Assembly (NCBI GenBank): GCA_035582835.1
Contig: JAYKAV010002661.1
Coordinates: 62,001 to 126,000, forward strand
DNA length: 64,000 bases
Direction of reading: 5' to 3'
Source of the DNA: Phoebastria nigripes
Lineage: Eukaryota > Chordata > Aves > Procellariiformes > Diomedeidae
Shown: positions 1 through 12,300 of the stretch, one piece after another
Position numbering within the stretch: position 1 is the first letter of the stretch
Layout: each line of letters opens with the position of its first letter
Position numbers and translations under genes: made by a program
Notes under the pieces: generated by a model
What the model was told of the DNA's origin: nothing
The model's database searches: none
The model's input: only the letters and a program-made list of their open reading frames with translations

Positions 1-2340
1 AGCAACCAGCCTGGCTCNTTCCATCAGAACAGAGATGAGGTTTTGAAGTGATGGGGAAGGACTGCTGCCCCTCTCAGCATCAAGTTACTGATAGCTCCTC
101 TTCAGAAACTGCCCTAACCCAACTCTGTGGACAGCCTTCTGGNCCAGCCCCTCCCTTTATGTCTGTCCATCCTGTGGCAGAAGTACCCAGCATCCACATT
201 TGGCATCTCATTCTTAGAGAAGCCAAATTAAAATTTTCCTTCATTTCCAAAGAGTCTTACACCAACTTTGTGTCCATGAACGCATGGAGGTGCAGCAACT
301 CTGTGAGCACTGGTCCCAGGCCAACCGTACTCACCACATGTGTTCCCCAGACACCTCTGGTTATGATCCATTGTAAACTTAGACCTCTGCAGTTCAAATG
401 ATTTCTTTGTGCTTCAACTTCTTCTCTGTTAATTTAGGATGGCAATGCTTTCAAGATCCTTGGCAAGAAGCCATTACAGCCACACCAAATTATATCACTT
501 TTTTTCCTAGTTTTCATTCTCTATTAGGTCCCCAGACTTCACGTTCTTTCTGAATACTGATGCCCTTAACTCTGTTTTCTGGCTTAACTCTCAGGCTTCT
601 GTCCCCAGACTCATCCTGGCTACTGTGTGCCACTCTTTCTGCCTACCTAGATTTCTGGTCCCCACCACTTTCTTCATTCTCCTGCGTATTCTGTGCTTCT
701 TGAGTCCCCATCTGTGCAACAGTTGCTCATGTGCCCCCCCCCCAGTTTGCCTATCTATCCACAGATTTATGGATATGCACACATTTTTATGTGGTCCAAA
801 ATATGGGCTTTTAGTTACAAAGATTTCAGTTGGAGGGCGTAAACTGGAAAGAGACAAGAATGAGCACTTTCATGCTAAGCTTGTAACAGTCCTCAGCAAA
901 GCCTCCTCCCTCCTCCCCTCCCTGCAACCCCCACCACTGTGCTGGGAGTGTCACAAGAGAATCAACCTGCAACCCTGCGAAAAATAAACAGAAATAATCA
1001 CAAAAACAGATGGACATCTCCTAATCCCTGGTAGCTGAAGGCAGGATTTTACTCATGTTTTTAGAAGATTCCTCTTTCTAAAGACCTCCATCAACTCAAA
1101 TCTGTTCTTGTAGCAGAAGCTGTATCTGTCAGCTGCACTCTCACTTCCTTTTCCCTATCCGTTACCATGTAAGCTATAGTTCAAAAAGTCATTTTTTTCA
1201 ATTCAAATCAAATTGTCTGAACTCTAGAAAGAGACCTTCCCACCAGTGATTTGTTTCTTTCTAATTAAATAAAGTAATCCTTGAGACTTCAGCCCTTAAG
1301 AACAATGTTTTCAAAGGCAGCTGCTCTGCTAATTAGACAAAATGCCTGGATGATGGCAATTTACTTACAGTCACCTCACAGAGGGACATACAATACTATG
1401 CATTCTCTGGCAAACAGTGCCAGCGCAGAACTAACACTATCCAGTGTGGGCAACATAAGGGTTTACTCCACTTTCAGGATATTCTTAATGGTTGAACTTA
1501 ACATTTCCAAAAAATGGCAGAAGGCTCCATCCCATGTCGCAGCAGAACCCTGTATCGCTAAGCAGTGCCTCAGTCCTTTTACATGAAAGGATACGGTCAG
1601 TACGCATCTTCTTGGGCATATGATGAACAAGAGTGACAGGTACAAGAATTGCACTTTGCCTTATCTTGAGTAGGATAATGGCTTGTGTTATGCTTGGCTC
1701 AATCCACATGTGACTGCTCTACATTCTCCAACTAACCTTCTAAACATCTGCCAGATGTCAACAGCTCAGAAGATTCCCTTAGGCAGTACCTCTGCATGAG
1801 ACCCTCAGTGGCATCGATGGCAAGAGGCTTGTGGAGCTCCCAGGAACCACAGGACAACACAGAGGACAGAGAGGCTGGCCGGCAAAGTGAGGATGCTGGT
1901 GCACGCACTAAGTTTCTGTCATATCAAGAGATAGTCCTAAACAAACAGATTCTTCCTCAACTAGTGCTACACATGCCAATGTCAGTACAGGCTAAAGACA
2001 CAACTAAAATACACACAGGCTGAAGCCTATGTGGGGAGACTTTATATGCTTCCACAAGGTAATGTTACCAAAAAAAGTATGAATTATTTTTCACAACAAA
2101 ACATAAGCAAACGTGGGAAGCAAACTGCAATTTAGCTCTTGAAGTTGTCTGGTATACCAAAGTATTTTGTGTACTCTGGACTTCATCCAAAGCAAACATT
2201 CAACTACTTTTCTTTTAAACACATCTGGAGGTCAATACAAATTGTCCTACCCTTAATATTAGTCCCACACAAACTGGCTAATATGCATCCACAAAACAGG
2301 GAGTAAAGTAATTTCTGAGGTCACATGAATGATTTGGCTT

Positions 2341-2475
2341 CACTTTCAAGTCCTACCACAGATTTCCTGTTCGATCCTGTGTAAAAGGGTTAACCTCTTT
2401 GTACATCTCCATCTGCCAAACAGGGTAAATAACACCTGCCTCCTTTCTGGTAGTTTATGAGGCTCTGAGGGCATG
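2341..2475 (+). repeat. Degenerate MIR-like (tRNA-core) SINE fragment
   Basis: The block reads like the 3' half of a MIR/CORE-SINE in sense orientation. A TTAACCTCTTTGTACATCTCC segment and CATCTGCCAAACAGGGTAAATAA are followed by a CACCTGCCTCC segment and GTTTATGAGGCTCTGAG, matching in order the MIR 'taacctctctg / catctgtaaaatggggataa / acctacctc / gttgtgaggattaaatgag' pattern. The copy is very diverged, and no target-site duplication was identified. Confidence 0.6.
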
Positions 2476-3729
2476 TCTCTACCACAGGTGCAGGCACACC
2501 CAAGCTGGCTCCATATGAGGAGCCCTAATTGTGTTCCTCATTTTTCTAAGGATTCAAATTAAAATGCCCAGTATTCAATTTACCAAAGTGCTGAGTGCTC
2601 AGAACTGCAACTGAAGTCAAAAGGAACTCTGCTTGGAACAATAAAATAGATATATATTAACTGTATAATACTAAGTACACTNAAAAATCAGGCCAAAGGC
2701 ATCTCCAATGGGCACCTAAAACGAGCGAGCATCTCTATAATGAAACTCAGTGCCTTAGGTCCCCTCCTAGAAAACAAAAATAGCTTTATACATTTTAGGA
2801 TGTTGTAAAGACATTATTCATTCATACCGTAAGGCACGTAAAAGCTAAAATGCTAAGTATATTTTTAAAAAGCAAAAGGAAATTCTATCAGCAGTGCACA
2901 GCTTAAATGATCTGCAGTAAATAAGGCATGGGCTGGAGCATGAGGACAGAGGATGTTGAGTAGTTGCCCACTGATCACCCATCTTTCATTCTATACACTT
3001 ATTGAGGAATAGACCTGTGGAACAACACTGTGCGATCACGTCATACAAATCAAGGTAACCTAAAATACGGTTATGTAGACAAATTGTTTTATTTCCCTCT
3101 GTTTTGATGTCTGATTTTGCAACCACATCATTCCTTTACTACAGCTTTTTCATAAAATTTAATTTACCTCAGGATCCATAGGTGGAAAACAGAAATCTTA
3201 TTCCGACTCTTGCATAAATCAAGAATAATTTCTTTGAAATTAATGGAATTAAAGTAACATAAGTGAAAAGTCAAACCTTTTGGCTCCTGAAAAGTGCAAG
3301 CTACATTTCAGCATTTGGATTCAGTNTACTAAAGCTAAGCAGCAAAATGGGGTGTTACCTATAGACTGCTCCCTTTTTTTTAAGTCATTCTTAAAGCCTA
3401 GCGAAACTTTACAGAGCATCAATATCGAACATTCTTCTCTATCAGTCATTAAGAATACCAGAAGTTTTGTAAGTCCCTACTATGAAGCTTTCACCTTTAC
3501 AGCTACCACTCTCCCACATAATCTCATAGTTTGAAATTTGGGGGCGATTCACACCTTTTACTCTCTCCCCCAGAAATCGGATAACACAAGCTATTTGTTG
3601 AGTTATCTGAAAAGATTAAGTGACATCACAAGGGTTCCGGGGAAGAAAGTAATTAGTACAACAGAGGGGATAATCAGGAAGCTGATTAGAATAAAGATAC
3701 TGCTGTGATATAGCCCATTTGGGATTTAA

Positions 3730-3825
3730 TGTATGAAAAGATAAAAAGATGAAAGAAGAGGAAGAACAAAGAGCAAGGGATAACAGTTCCTTGTAAAGGA
3801 AGGAGGAAAAGAAAGAAAGATATAT
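3730..3825 (+). repeat. Purine-rich low-complexity tract
   Basis: About 95 bases are almost entirely A and G on the + strand (AAGATAAAAAGATGAAAG and similar), interrupted by a short CAGTTCCTTG segment. It is low-complexity strand-asymmetric DNA with no coding signal. Confidence 0.6.
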
Positions 3826-5855
3826 GACCTTATATTATCTAATTCTCTTAGCAAGTATATACTAACTGGTATTTGTGTCAGTGACTCCTATTTGGTCATG
3901 TTAGAACATGGTTTGAATAAAAATAAGGAACCGTGCTGTATGTATGCTTTAACAAGTGCCAAGCCAAGTGATTTACAAAAACACGCCAGCTCCTCATACC
4001 TGCAATGGCATTTTGCAAGATTCTTGCACATGCCACACACTGATGGTTGTTTGCCACCCTCCATCCAAGAGGTGACAGCGTTTCATGCTGTCTTTTGCCA
4101 GCACCTTCAAGAGCATCTCAGTTTTGAACTCAGTTTTTCTTTCNACCTAGTAGATGAAGAGTTCAGTCATCCTGGCACTGAGGCATTGCTCTGCACAGGG
4201 AAGTTCAGTGAGATGAATGGGGAAGGAAGAGCAGAGGCATATTCATTAAGAGAAAGAAAAAAAANCCAAAACATGCCCTAGATGATGTCATACATGTCAT
4301 ACCTCATACACACTTTAAGCACTGTAGTGCTATGACCATCACTTATTCCTGTTCCTGCAGTTCCATCTGCAGCTGGAGACATTTGTGAGTATTTGTGCAT
4401 GACTTGTCAGAATAGGACCTCTCTGGACCCCTTCTGACATAGTTCAACTTTGCAGGGTAAATATTGTTCTCAAATCTTCAAGCTACATGAAAACTGTTGG
4501 AAGTGACATGGTGAAAGCAAGGCTTGGTCCTACTGGGACTACCAAATAATGTGTTGCACGGGACTCAGTGAACAAACACATGAACAATTTGGCCCCCCAG
4601 CAAGGATCTGGATTTGACATTACTCTAGTGCTTCTGACATTCCTACAGCTAGGGACTGCTACAGGGAAAGCTAGGCTGGCTGCAGTCTCAGCGGCTGAAA
4701 TGGCCACCCACACATGGTGTTGAAAGAAGGCTACTTGAAGAACAGATGACAGAGCAACTGGTTCCTGCTAACCCAACTCATGTATCCCAGCACAAAGTCA
4801 AGTGGCATTCAAATTAAAGTGTGCTAGCTTTTAAAGATATGCTGCAGGGTGAACAGAAGATAACCATGGACAGATGGGTTGTGTGTGTGCTCACTGCTTC
4901 ATGGAGAATCACACATCCTTCCTGAAACTATTTCAATCTCTTGAGTGTGGCACACAGTGATCTCAGGATCTGTGGGATCCAAATGCTTCCTATTTCAGTA
5001 GGCAGCAGAAAATTAGTCTCCTGTAGCATGGTCTCGTGTGTTCACCAGACTCTTGGTATCAGGGCCGCTTCTCCCCCTCTGCATCACTACAGATGACACA
5101 TACTGGCTTTGCTGCCTGCTAACCAACTACCTCCTAAGAAGCTGCAGCTGCCTGTCGTGGGAGCTTTAAACGCAGGCATTTCTTGGTAGCAACAGAACCA
5201 TGACCTTCTATTTCCATGACCAACTGTGTTTTCAAGTCCCATTTAAAGCAAAAGACTTTCTGGGGGGCTGAGCCACACCTTGACCTCACAAAACAGGTCT
5301 CTGCCTTGCTTCCGAAGTGACAATCAACAATTCAGTACAAGAAAGCGAACTTCTGCGATTAGATCCCAGTTGGGTTGGTTTCTGGAGAGCAAGATGAGCA
5401 GTGCCAATGCTGTGCCTGTGCCTGACAGGAAACACCAGCAAAGAGGGGAAGGGATGGAGTTACAAGCCCCACATTTTTGTGAGGGAAACGCTATACCTGC
5501 GAGCGCCCACCGCACCACATCCTCGCAATTATTTTCATTTGCACGCGGCTGCAGCACGACGACGGGCTCGGGTCCTGTCTCCGCAGCATCCCCGGAGCTC
5601 GCTCCCGGCCGGGACGGGCACTCTCGCCCCGTCGCTGCCTGCTGTCTCGTCGGCCCGCTGTCTCTCCCGGGGGAGGGCGGGCACCCCTTCCTTCCCCGCC
5701 GCCGGGGCGGGGGACGAGGCGAGGGCTGCCCCCAGGGCAGGGGCAGGGGCAGGCAGGAGCCGCCCCCGCGCGGGGCGGAGGGAGCGCACGGGCACTGGCT
5801 CCTCTCCGCGCGTATCCACCCCGAGAGGTGGCCCCGGCGCTGCCCGGAGCCGCAG

Positions 5856-5913
5856 CCCTCTTCCCTTTCCTCCCTCCCTCCCTCTCTCCCTCCCCCGTCC
5901 CCACCTCTCCTCC
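5856..5913 (+). repeat. Polypyrimidine (CCCT-rich) tract in the promoter
   Basis: About 58 bases are nearly pure C and T, with repeated CTCCCTCC units and only two purines. Such mirror-symmetric homopyrimidine tracts can adopt non-B DNA and often lie in CpG-island promoters. It sits about 160-220 bases upstream of the DACT2 start codon, so it may lie in the core promoter or the 5' UTR. Confidence 0.65.
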
Positions 5914-6044
5914 AAAACCGCAGGAGCCGCCGCGTCCCCGCTTCACTCGCTCCGGTGCCAGCCGCGGAGCCGGGCGGGCGGCCCTCGCCGCAGGCACGGC
6001 CCGGGGCGGGAGCAGCCCCGCCGCCTCCCCTCCGCCCCACTGCC

Positions 6045-6071
6045 ATGGCCGGGGTCGCGGCCCAGCGTTGA
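6045..6071 (+). CDS. Upstream ORF (8 codons) in the DACT2 leader
   Basis: An ATG in strong Kozak context (G at -3, G at +4) opens an eight-residue frame, MAGVAAQR, ending in TGA at 6069-6071. The stop lies only two bases before the DACT2 ATG at 6074. The uORF is in a different frame from DACT2. If transcription starts upstream of 6045, ribosomes would meet this ATG before the main one, so leaky scanning or very short-range reinitiation would be needed. The peptide itself has no recognisable function. The reading frame is certain; its translation is inference. Confidence 0.5.
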   Translation: MAGVAAQR

Positions 6072-6073
6072 CG

Positions 6074-6313
6074 ATGCTGCTGGGCGCCCCGCGGGCGGGC
6101 GGCTGGGATCGCGGCCGGGTGGGCGAGAGGCTGCAGGCGGCCCTGGCCGGCCTGCAGGAGCTCCAGGTGCTGCGGGAGAAGCAGCGGGAGCTGGTGCGGG
6201 CCGCCCTGGCCATGCCGCAGCGGCCGGCGGCGGACGGAGGAGAGCAGCCCCTGTCCGCCCACAGTAAGGAGTACCGGCTGGAGGCCACCCTCACCGCCCT
6301 GAAGGAGCAGCTG
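6074..6313 (+). CDS. DACT2: DACT2 coding exon 1 (residues 1-80)
   Basis: The exon encodes 80 complete codons from ATG (A at -3, acceptable Kozak) to a CTG followed by donor GTAAGG, phase 0. The start was chosen because the next residues (GGWDRGRVGERLQAAL..LQELQ) align with the human DACT2 N-terminus a few residues after its methionine. The frame stays open for 82 further codons upstream to an ATG at 5828, but that part is proline/arginine-rich CpG-island translation with no family similarity. The C-terminal part (KEYRLEATLTALKEQL) begins the leucine zipper. Confidence 0.93.
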
Positions 6314-9300
6314 GTAAGGGACGGGACGGGGCGCCCCGCTGGCCCCGGGGCCCGTTTCCCGCCTCCGGGGATCCTGTGGGCGGGCGGGCGGAGGGGAGCG
6401 CCGCCGGGCCGCCCCGCACCGGGCTGCCTGACACCCGGCTCCGCATCGGGAGCCGCCGGCGCCGTTTCGGGGCCGAGAGCAGGCAGGGCGCTGCAGCCGC
6501 GGCCCCCTGCCGCTCCTCCCGCTCCGCCGGCGGCCGTTCCCCCCGCGGGCAGGTGCGAGCGGCGGGGCTCGGGGGTGGTCGCTGGGGCGAGCTGCGGCGA
6601 CCGCGCCCGTCGCCGTCGCAGCCGTGATAACGGTCGCTTCTTTTCCTCAGGCGGGGCTCACCTGAGCGCGTATTCATCGACCCGAAATGCGTAGTGTTGA
6701 TAGAGGGCTCCGTGCCAGGAGGAGCGCTGAGGAGAAGCCGTTACCCGGCGTTGCTCATTCATCGGAGCCGAGGAGTAGGAGATGATTAACTTCAGTAATA
6801 CATGTATCACGCTTGTGAGCGCTCAGCTCTTAATTGCAGTAGCCGTTTGAATAGGAGATCAAAAGACGCACAGAGTGAGATATGCATAAATAGACTAAGC
6901 GCTCAGGGGTTTGGTATGTGCGTACACCTATGTGTGTACACCTATGTGCGCCCGTGCAGTTGTGTGCTGGTGGGAGTCAATCCGCCTGGAAGGGGTTCGT
7001 GGGCCAGGAGTACTTTGTTCTTGCCACGGATTGCGTGATCAAAAGAGAAGAATAACTGAATGCCAGGCCTTGTATTTGAAGTGTTACACCGACTGCTTGC
7101 ACAGGTTTTTTGTGAAGGAAAAAAAAAAACCTGAATTGCCACTGAAACAAGTTTCATAGGGGAGACAACAATCAAAGGGTAAAGGGCTTTAATCTCTAGT
7201 ATGGGCAATTACACACTTCACTAAACTCAGGCTTAATTCAGAGCCCTTTCCCTCCCTGTACTGGTGCAAGGCTTGGCCATCAGTTATCAATCAGGTGTGA
7301 AAACAGCACGGTTAGGTTATTCGCTCCCTGTAGGCAGCTTTATCAGGCAGCATCTCGGAATAAAATTGGCTTTAANCTTCAGGGAAACCTAGCCACCACA
7401 TGTGAAAACACAGCAGCGGGCATATCTTGATTAAAGTAAAAAATGGACTGCCAACCACTTGATTACCTGTCATTGATAATTTTAACAAATGGCTCTACTT
7501 TATTTCTTTTTTTTTAACTAAACAAAAGAATAGAAGGCATTTATTGCCTGTCTGGGGCCACTGGGTTAACAGAAACACCCAATGACCTCTGATCATAGTG
7601 GCTGTTCTTTTTTCATGTCAGCTGTTGTGCTTTAATTACTCATTTGTTTATATATTTTTCAAATAAAATATGAAAATAGAAGATTAGCTTGTCAGGACTT
7701 TACTGGCACCTTACAAGGCTTTCCAAGGACATGGGAGAAACTAGCCATTAAAATGGAAGAAAAAAATGGCCTTTAATTGCTGCCCTTAGAAATGCAGGAG
7801 TCGGGAGGATGACAGTAACTCAGCACACCGCCGGAGAGGGATGGATTTCGCCAGTAGGTGCCAGTGCAATTATGGGAAACGTGTCTTCTGGGGGTGCCTG
7901 GGAGGGAAGTGTTCATAACGCTTGAGGGATGACTCAGAACTACGTAAATCCAGGGGCAGGTTCTTCAGCAGAAATGCAGTTGTGCGAATGCTTGAAGTAG
8001 TGATACAAAGCTCTTCCGATTGACCCGTGGCTGCTGGAAGCTTTTCAGACTGGTGTACTGATACCTTTATGTTTTTTTTCCCCTGCAAATTGCAGACATT
8101 TGAGTAGAGGTGCATATCTCAAAGCTGCTTAATAGCAAAGTAAACCCAATTGAAAACAGGCTTTTCACAGTCCTATTAGAAGTAGTTCACAGATCCTAGG
8201 AACTTGGCGACCACAGGCTGAAAACTGTTTCTCGGTGACTCGTGAGCAGTGTATTGCACTCAAAACCCTTGAAAATCTGTTCGTGATCACAGGAAATTAA
8301 GTTAAAACTAAAAACAACAGAAAATGCAAAGCACAGCATTGCTCAGGGAGTGTTACGTCTTCATCATTGTTGTTCTTGGCCCATGGACAATAGAGTATGT
8401 GATCGCTGCTCTATAAGCGTTCAGATTGAGAAACTCATTAACAATGTAAATGTAGCTTTGCCTTGCAGTGTATCTTGATCTAAGTTTCAAGTAGGGCTGT
8501 AGCCCTGGGCTTTAGCATGGTCATGGTTTAATTCATAAAAAGTTTGGTCCTTGCAACATAAAATGGTGAAGCTGTATCAGCTGGAGCTGGCGCAAGACAT
8601 CTCAGCAATGGAAACAAGGCAGATAAAGAGTCAAGCCAGGCTTCTCCTATAATGGTAAGGTGAGAAACAGAAGAGCAGAGGCAGTACCCTTAAGGAGTCA
8701 AGTGCCACTAGCAGGGATGGGTGGAGCAGAGCCATCAAATGCCGTAGGGACCACATGTGGATCCCACTCCAGCATCCCAGTCTCTTCCCCAACAACAGGT
8801 ACCAGTGACAGCCAGCAGCTGGCCTTTCCAGCAGTCTGCTGTAGGCAGCAAGGCTGCAGGCTTTCTGCTGCCCCTAGCAGTCATGTCCCTTTTTGCCCTG
8901 GCCAGTGGCTCTTTTTGGTGGCCAGGGGCTCTTCTGGCAGCTGCAAGTTACTACGGTGCAGGCAGGATCAACTCAGTAGCAGAAGAGAAGCAGAGTTAAG
9001 CAATGCCATCTACTGTCAGTGATCCCAAAGGTGCTAAACTAGTCTCTTGGCCGAACTGTATCATGGTGACATAGAGCAAAAAGAAGAGACGCAAGTTCGG
9101 GCTAATGCAAAGTAAGAAATCTATGACACTTTCACTGTCAAAGTAGATGGATATGTAAGGCTGCAGCATCCAGTATTTTCTCAGCTGTTTCCTCAGAGAA
9201 CATATGTATAAAAATTGGTTGATTTAATTTGAATCCGATGATTTTGTTTCACATGCTTTCAGGTGGCTTATGATGTTATAAAAATATGAGAAGGGACACA

Positions 9301-12300
9301 TTATACTGAAGAGGAAAAAAAAAACCGCTTGGTATCCTGCATTTTGCACAGATTTTTTTTCCCCTTTAGATAGTTTTAAATAGAAGAAAACATCTTTTAA
9401 ACCAGGGATTTTTTTTTTTTTTTTAATATTAAACTAACTTGAAGTTTTAGTCAACTGAGAGAAAGAGGTGCTTCCAGAAGGAGTTCACCTCACTCTAGAA
9501 TAAGGGTCTGGGATAGGTGAGATTAATTTTCCTCTGAAACTGGCTGCTTTGCACCATCAGTTACAGAAAGACTCAAGGATGAATAGATTTTAGATGTGCA
9601 AAACTAGAAAAGATTGATGCTATCTTTTGTCCATTCCAAAATACAGTTGGATTAATAAAATTATCAGGTGCTAATCTACAACCAATAAATGTCAACCCCC
9701 CCTTTAACTGAAGAGATTAATAGTTGAGAAGAATAGCCAAGTATGACCAGTGGGTTTTGGTGCCTTGATTTGGGGTGCCAATTTGTATTGACTTAAAGGA
9801 ACCTGCTTTTCAGAGAGTTTTCTTCCTTCTGAAAAATGAGTGGTATGACGATATCCCAGATTTGGCTCCCAAAAACTGTAAGCCATCAATAGTACAAGTT
9901 GATTTGGAAAGTCTGGTCCTGCATTGTGCAGTGTACAGAAGTCTTCACAGCTGCATTGCCCGAAGCAAACAGATGGTTTCACCTGCAAGGTTTTGTCTCA
10001 TGTAAAATTCATGTTGTGAATTGAGAAAGAGTGTGTTTAGGGTTTATTGTTCTGGGTGCTGCTTAGCGTGGTTATTAGAGCAATAACAACCTCAAGCAAA
10101 CACACCGGAAAAATCATCCTTATCCAAGTGGCTTGAGGAATGCTTCTCATATTGGAGTGCAGAAGGAGTTAACTGAAAGATCAAAGCTACGAAGTCTGCC
10201 GGAAACATGAAAACCCAATGGTGTGAGACACCATAAAAGGGTTAAAAACGGTGATGTAAATCATGTGTGTTGGTTAAAATGCTGTGAAAGCGCAGACAGA
10301 ACCTGGAGGTATAATAAATAATCTTTGAATACCTGAGAGCCCTGTGGCCTCTCTGTCATTAATCAGAAACCACAGACTGAGGGATTGGCTGGCAAAACAT
10401 TAATCATTAAGCAATTAATTCCAGCCGTGAAAACAAAACTTTGTGATTTCCTGAGTAGGTGGGATTGAAGGAGGCATGGCACGTTTTTGCTTTTTCACCA
10501 TAAAGGAAATAAAGAAGTACTGAGGAGATCATACATTCATCATTCAGATGGGATAGAAAATCTTTATTATCCAGTTCTTCCCTTCCTTTTGGTTTATATG
10601 AAACAGGAAGAGGGAAAATCACCACGGGTTTTCCTAGGAAGCAGTAATGAGCCTCTTGAGCGTAAACCTTTCTAGATGTGTGACACTAACAAAAAGGGGC
10701 TTTATTTCTTGTGTCTTATATGTTCCTCCAGTTCTCCGTAACAGCATTCTAGAAATACCTTTTTATTCTTCTCGGCAGCATCACCAGCCGCAACAGTTGT
10801 CTTGTGAGACTCAGGACATCTGTCTTCTTTCTCTTTTCCTTGAATCCCAGTTTCTAATAATTTACTGATTACCTTAGGATCTTAGCTTTCCTTGCTTCTA
10901 GTATTTATAGCTATGCGGAAACGTAAAAATGCAAATATTAAAAGCTAAATAATCCGAACACAAGGAAAGTGGAGTTGAAAATGTGTACATACTGATCTTG
11001 ATTTTCTGCATGTCATTTAATTTTGCAGATACTTTAATTAGTTCAAGGGACCTAGATTACGTTTTTTTCATATTTGGGGTTGGAAATGCTCTAGAACTGC
11101 CACTTGTATTTTTAAATCTGAAACGTACACATAAAGAAGAATCTGAGTCATGTTTTTCTCACCATTACTGAGTGGAAACCCGGCCCCTCAAGGGCCGTGA
11201 GCACAGCTTTACACACAACTTCAAGAGACTACCTTTCTGTAAAGTACTGTTGGATGGATGGTGAGGTGTGATATAATTGGAAGCTGCCTAAATAGCGACT
11301 GGGCCTAAATAATTTGCCTAGTGCCATGTGAGAAGTTTGTGACAGAAACCAACTGTGGTTCTTTGGCTGGTACCTAACGCCAGGCCATCTGCCTCACCAA
11401 GCTGATGGCATAAATACCGGGGGAGCAACTGCGGGAGCTGTTACCTCAGATCAGCCTGGTCAGTGATTGCAGTAGGCACAGGACCTTGTTGCTGGCTTCT
11501 GAAGGATTGTTCACAAGCTTGAGACACCATTTATTTTAAATGCAGTCATTTTCACAGCAGTATTCAAATGCCACTTTCTCTTTGCATAAAATGTGTGGAA
11601 ATACCTAGCCACGAGACATGCAAGGAAAACTTTCGGCAAAATAGATGTCACAATTCACGCAGTGTAGCCTTTTAACTATAAAGACATGTCATCAAAGCCA
11701 AGCGTTTACAGAAATGAGTATGCTGCCTTTACTTTGTGTGGCAATAACGTACCTTTACATACAGCGGTTTCCTTTCATCAGGCGGCATCTTAGAGTTCAT
11801 GCAGACAATCCATAATGTTTATCTCATCCTCTGCTCAGAGGCAGTGTATGGCAAAACGCAGTGTATATATTGATATGTTAATTAGTTAAAAGATTACCAT
11901 CCTCTTTAGAGATACAGTTCCTGCCATAGGTGTAACAAAAAACCCGAAGGTTAAAATAAGTATATTCGGTATGAAAAGTTTTGAGAACATGTTCAGCTGG
12001 GCAGAAGACAATACATACTGAGAAACAGAATGTTTTGTACTTGTCCATTATGTCAGTCTTGTTACAGAGAGCCAATTGCAACAGTCCCTAGCTAAGCAAA
12101 ACACTTCATGAGAGCAGAATCTGTCCGGCACAGATGGCCTGAATTCATGCGTTGCCGCTGAGATTCTAACTGTGATTATTCTTCATTTCCTTCTTCCCTC
12201 GACTTGTGAATTAGTCTCGTTTGAGGAGACAGGATGTCGGCTTGAAAAGCCACCTGGACCAGCTAGACCAGCGAATAAGTGAGCTGAAATTGGACGTCAG

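Larger units (their letters stand above)
1..5400. other. Upstream intergenic DNA, no gene seen
   Basis: This stretch lies upstream of the DACT2 CpG island. Open frames here are short (the longest is 129 codons, at 3892-4281), occur on both strands and show no family motif that I recognise. It holds one MIR-like fossil (2341-2475), a purine-rich run (3730-3825) and AT-rich single-copy sequence. In mammals the gene on the 5' side of DACT2 is SMOC2, far away; no SMOC2 exon is recognisable here. Confidence 0.6.
5540..6650 (+). promoter_or_regulatory. DACT2: DACT2 CpG island and TATA-less promoter
   Basis: Sequence composition changes abruptly from AT-rich flanks to very GC-rich with dense CpG from about 5540, and drops back near 6650. 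GC-box (Sp1-type GGGGCGG) matches are visible near 5704, 5775 and 6002. No TATA box is evident upstream of the start codon. The island covers the presumed transcription start region, the 5' UTR, coding exon 1 and the first 340 bases of intron 1, as is usual for CpG-island promoters of developmental signalling genes. The exact transcription start cannot be read from sequence; roughly 5800-6040 is my guess. Confidence 0.8.
6314..12214 (+). other. DACT2: DACT2 intron 1 (5.9 kb)
   Basis: Donor GTAAGG and acceptor TTAG follow the GT..AG rule, with a pyrimidine-rich ATTCTTCATTTCCTTCTTCC run before the acceptor. The first 340 bases are still CpG island. The rest is AT-rich and includes a GT-rich duplication (6915-6948), two enhancer-like blocks (7140-7860 and 10020-10460), poly-A/T runs near 9313 and 9409-9424, and otherwise single-copy DNA. 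No further exon is recognisable inside. Confidence 0.85.

Noticed and set aside
5324..6294. Long open frames on both strands (up to 312 codons on the minus strand) across the CpG island
   Set aside because: GC-rich DNA has few stop codons. The translations are Pro/Arg/Gly-rich without family motifs and overlap the real exon 1 antisense.
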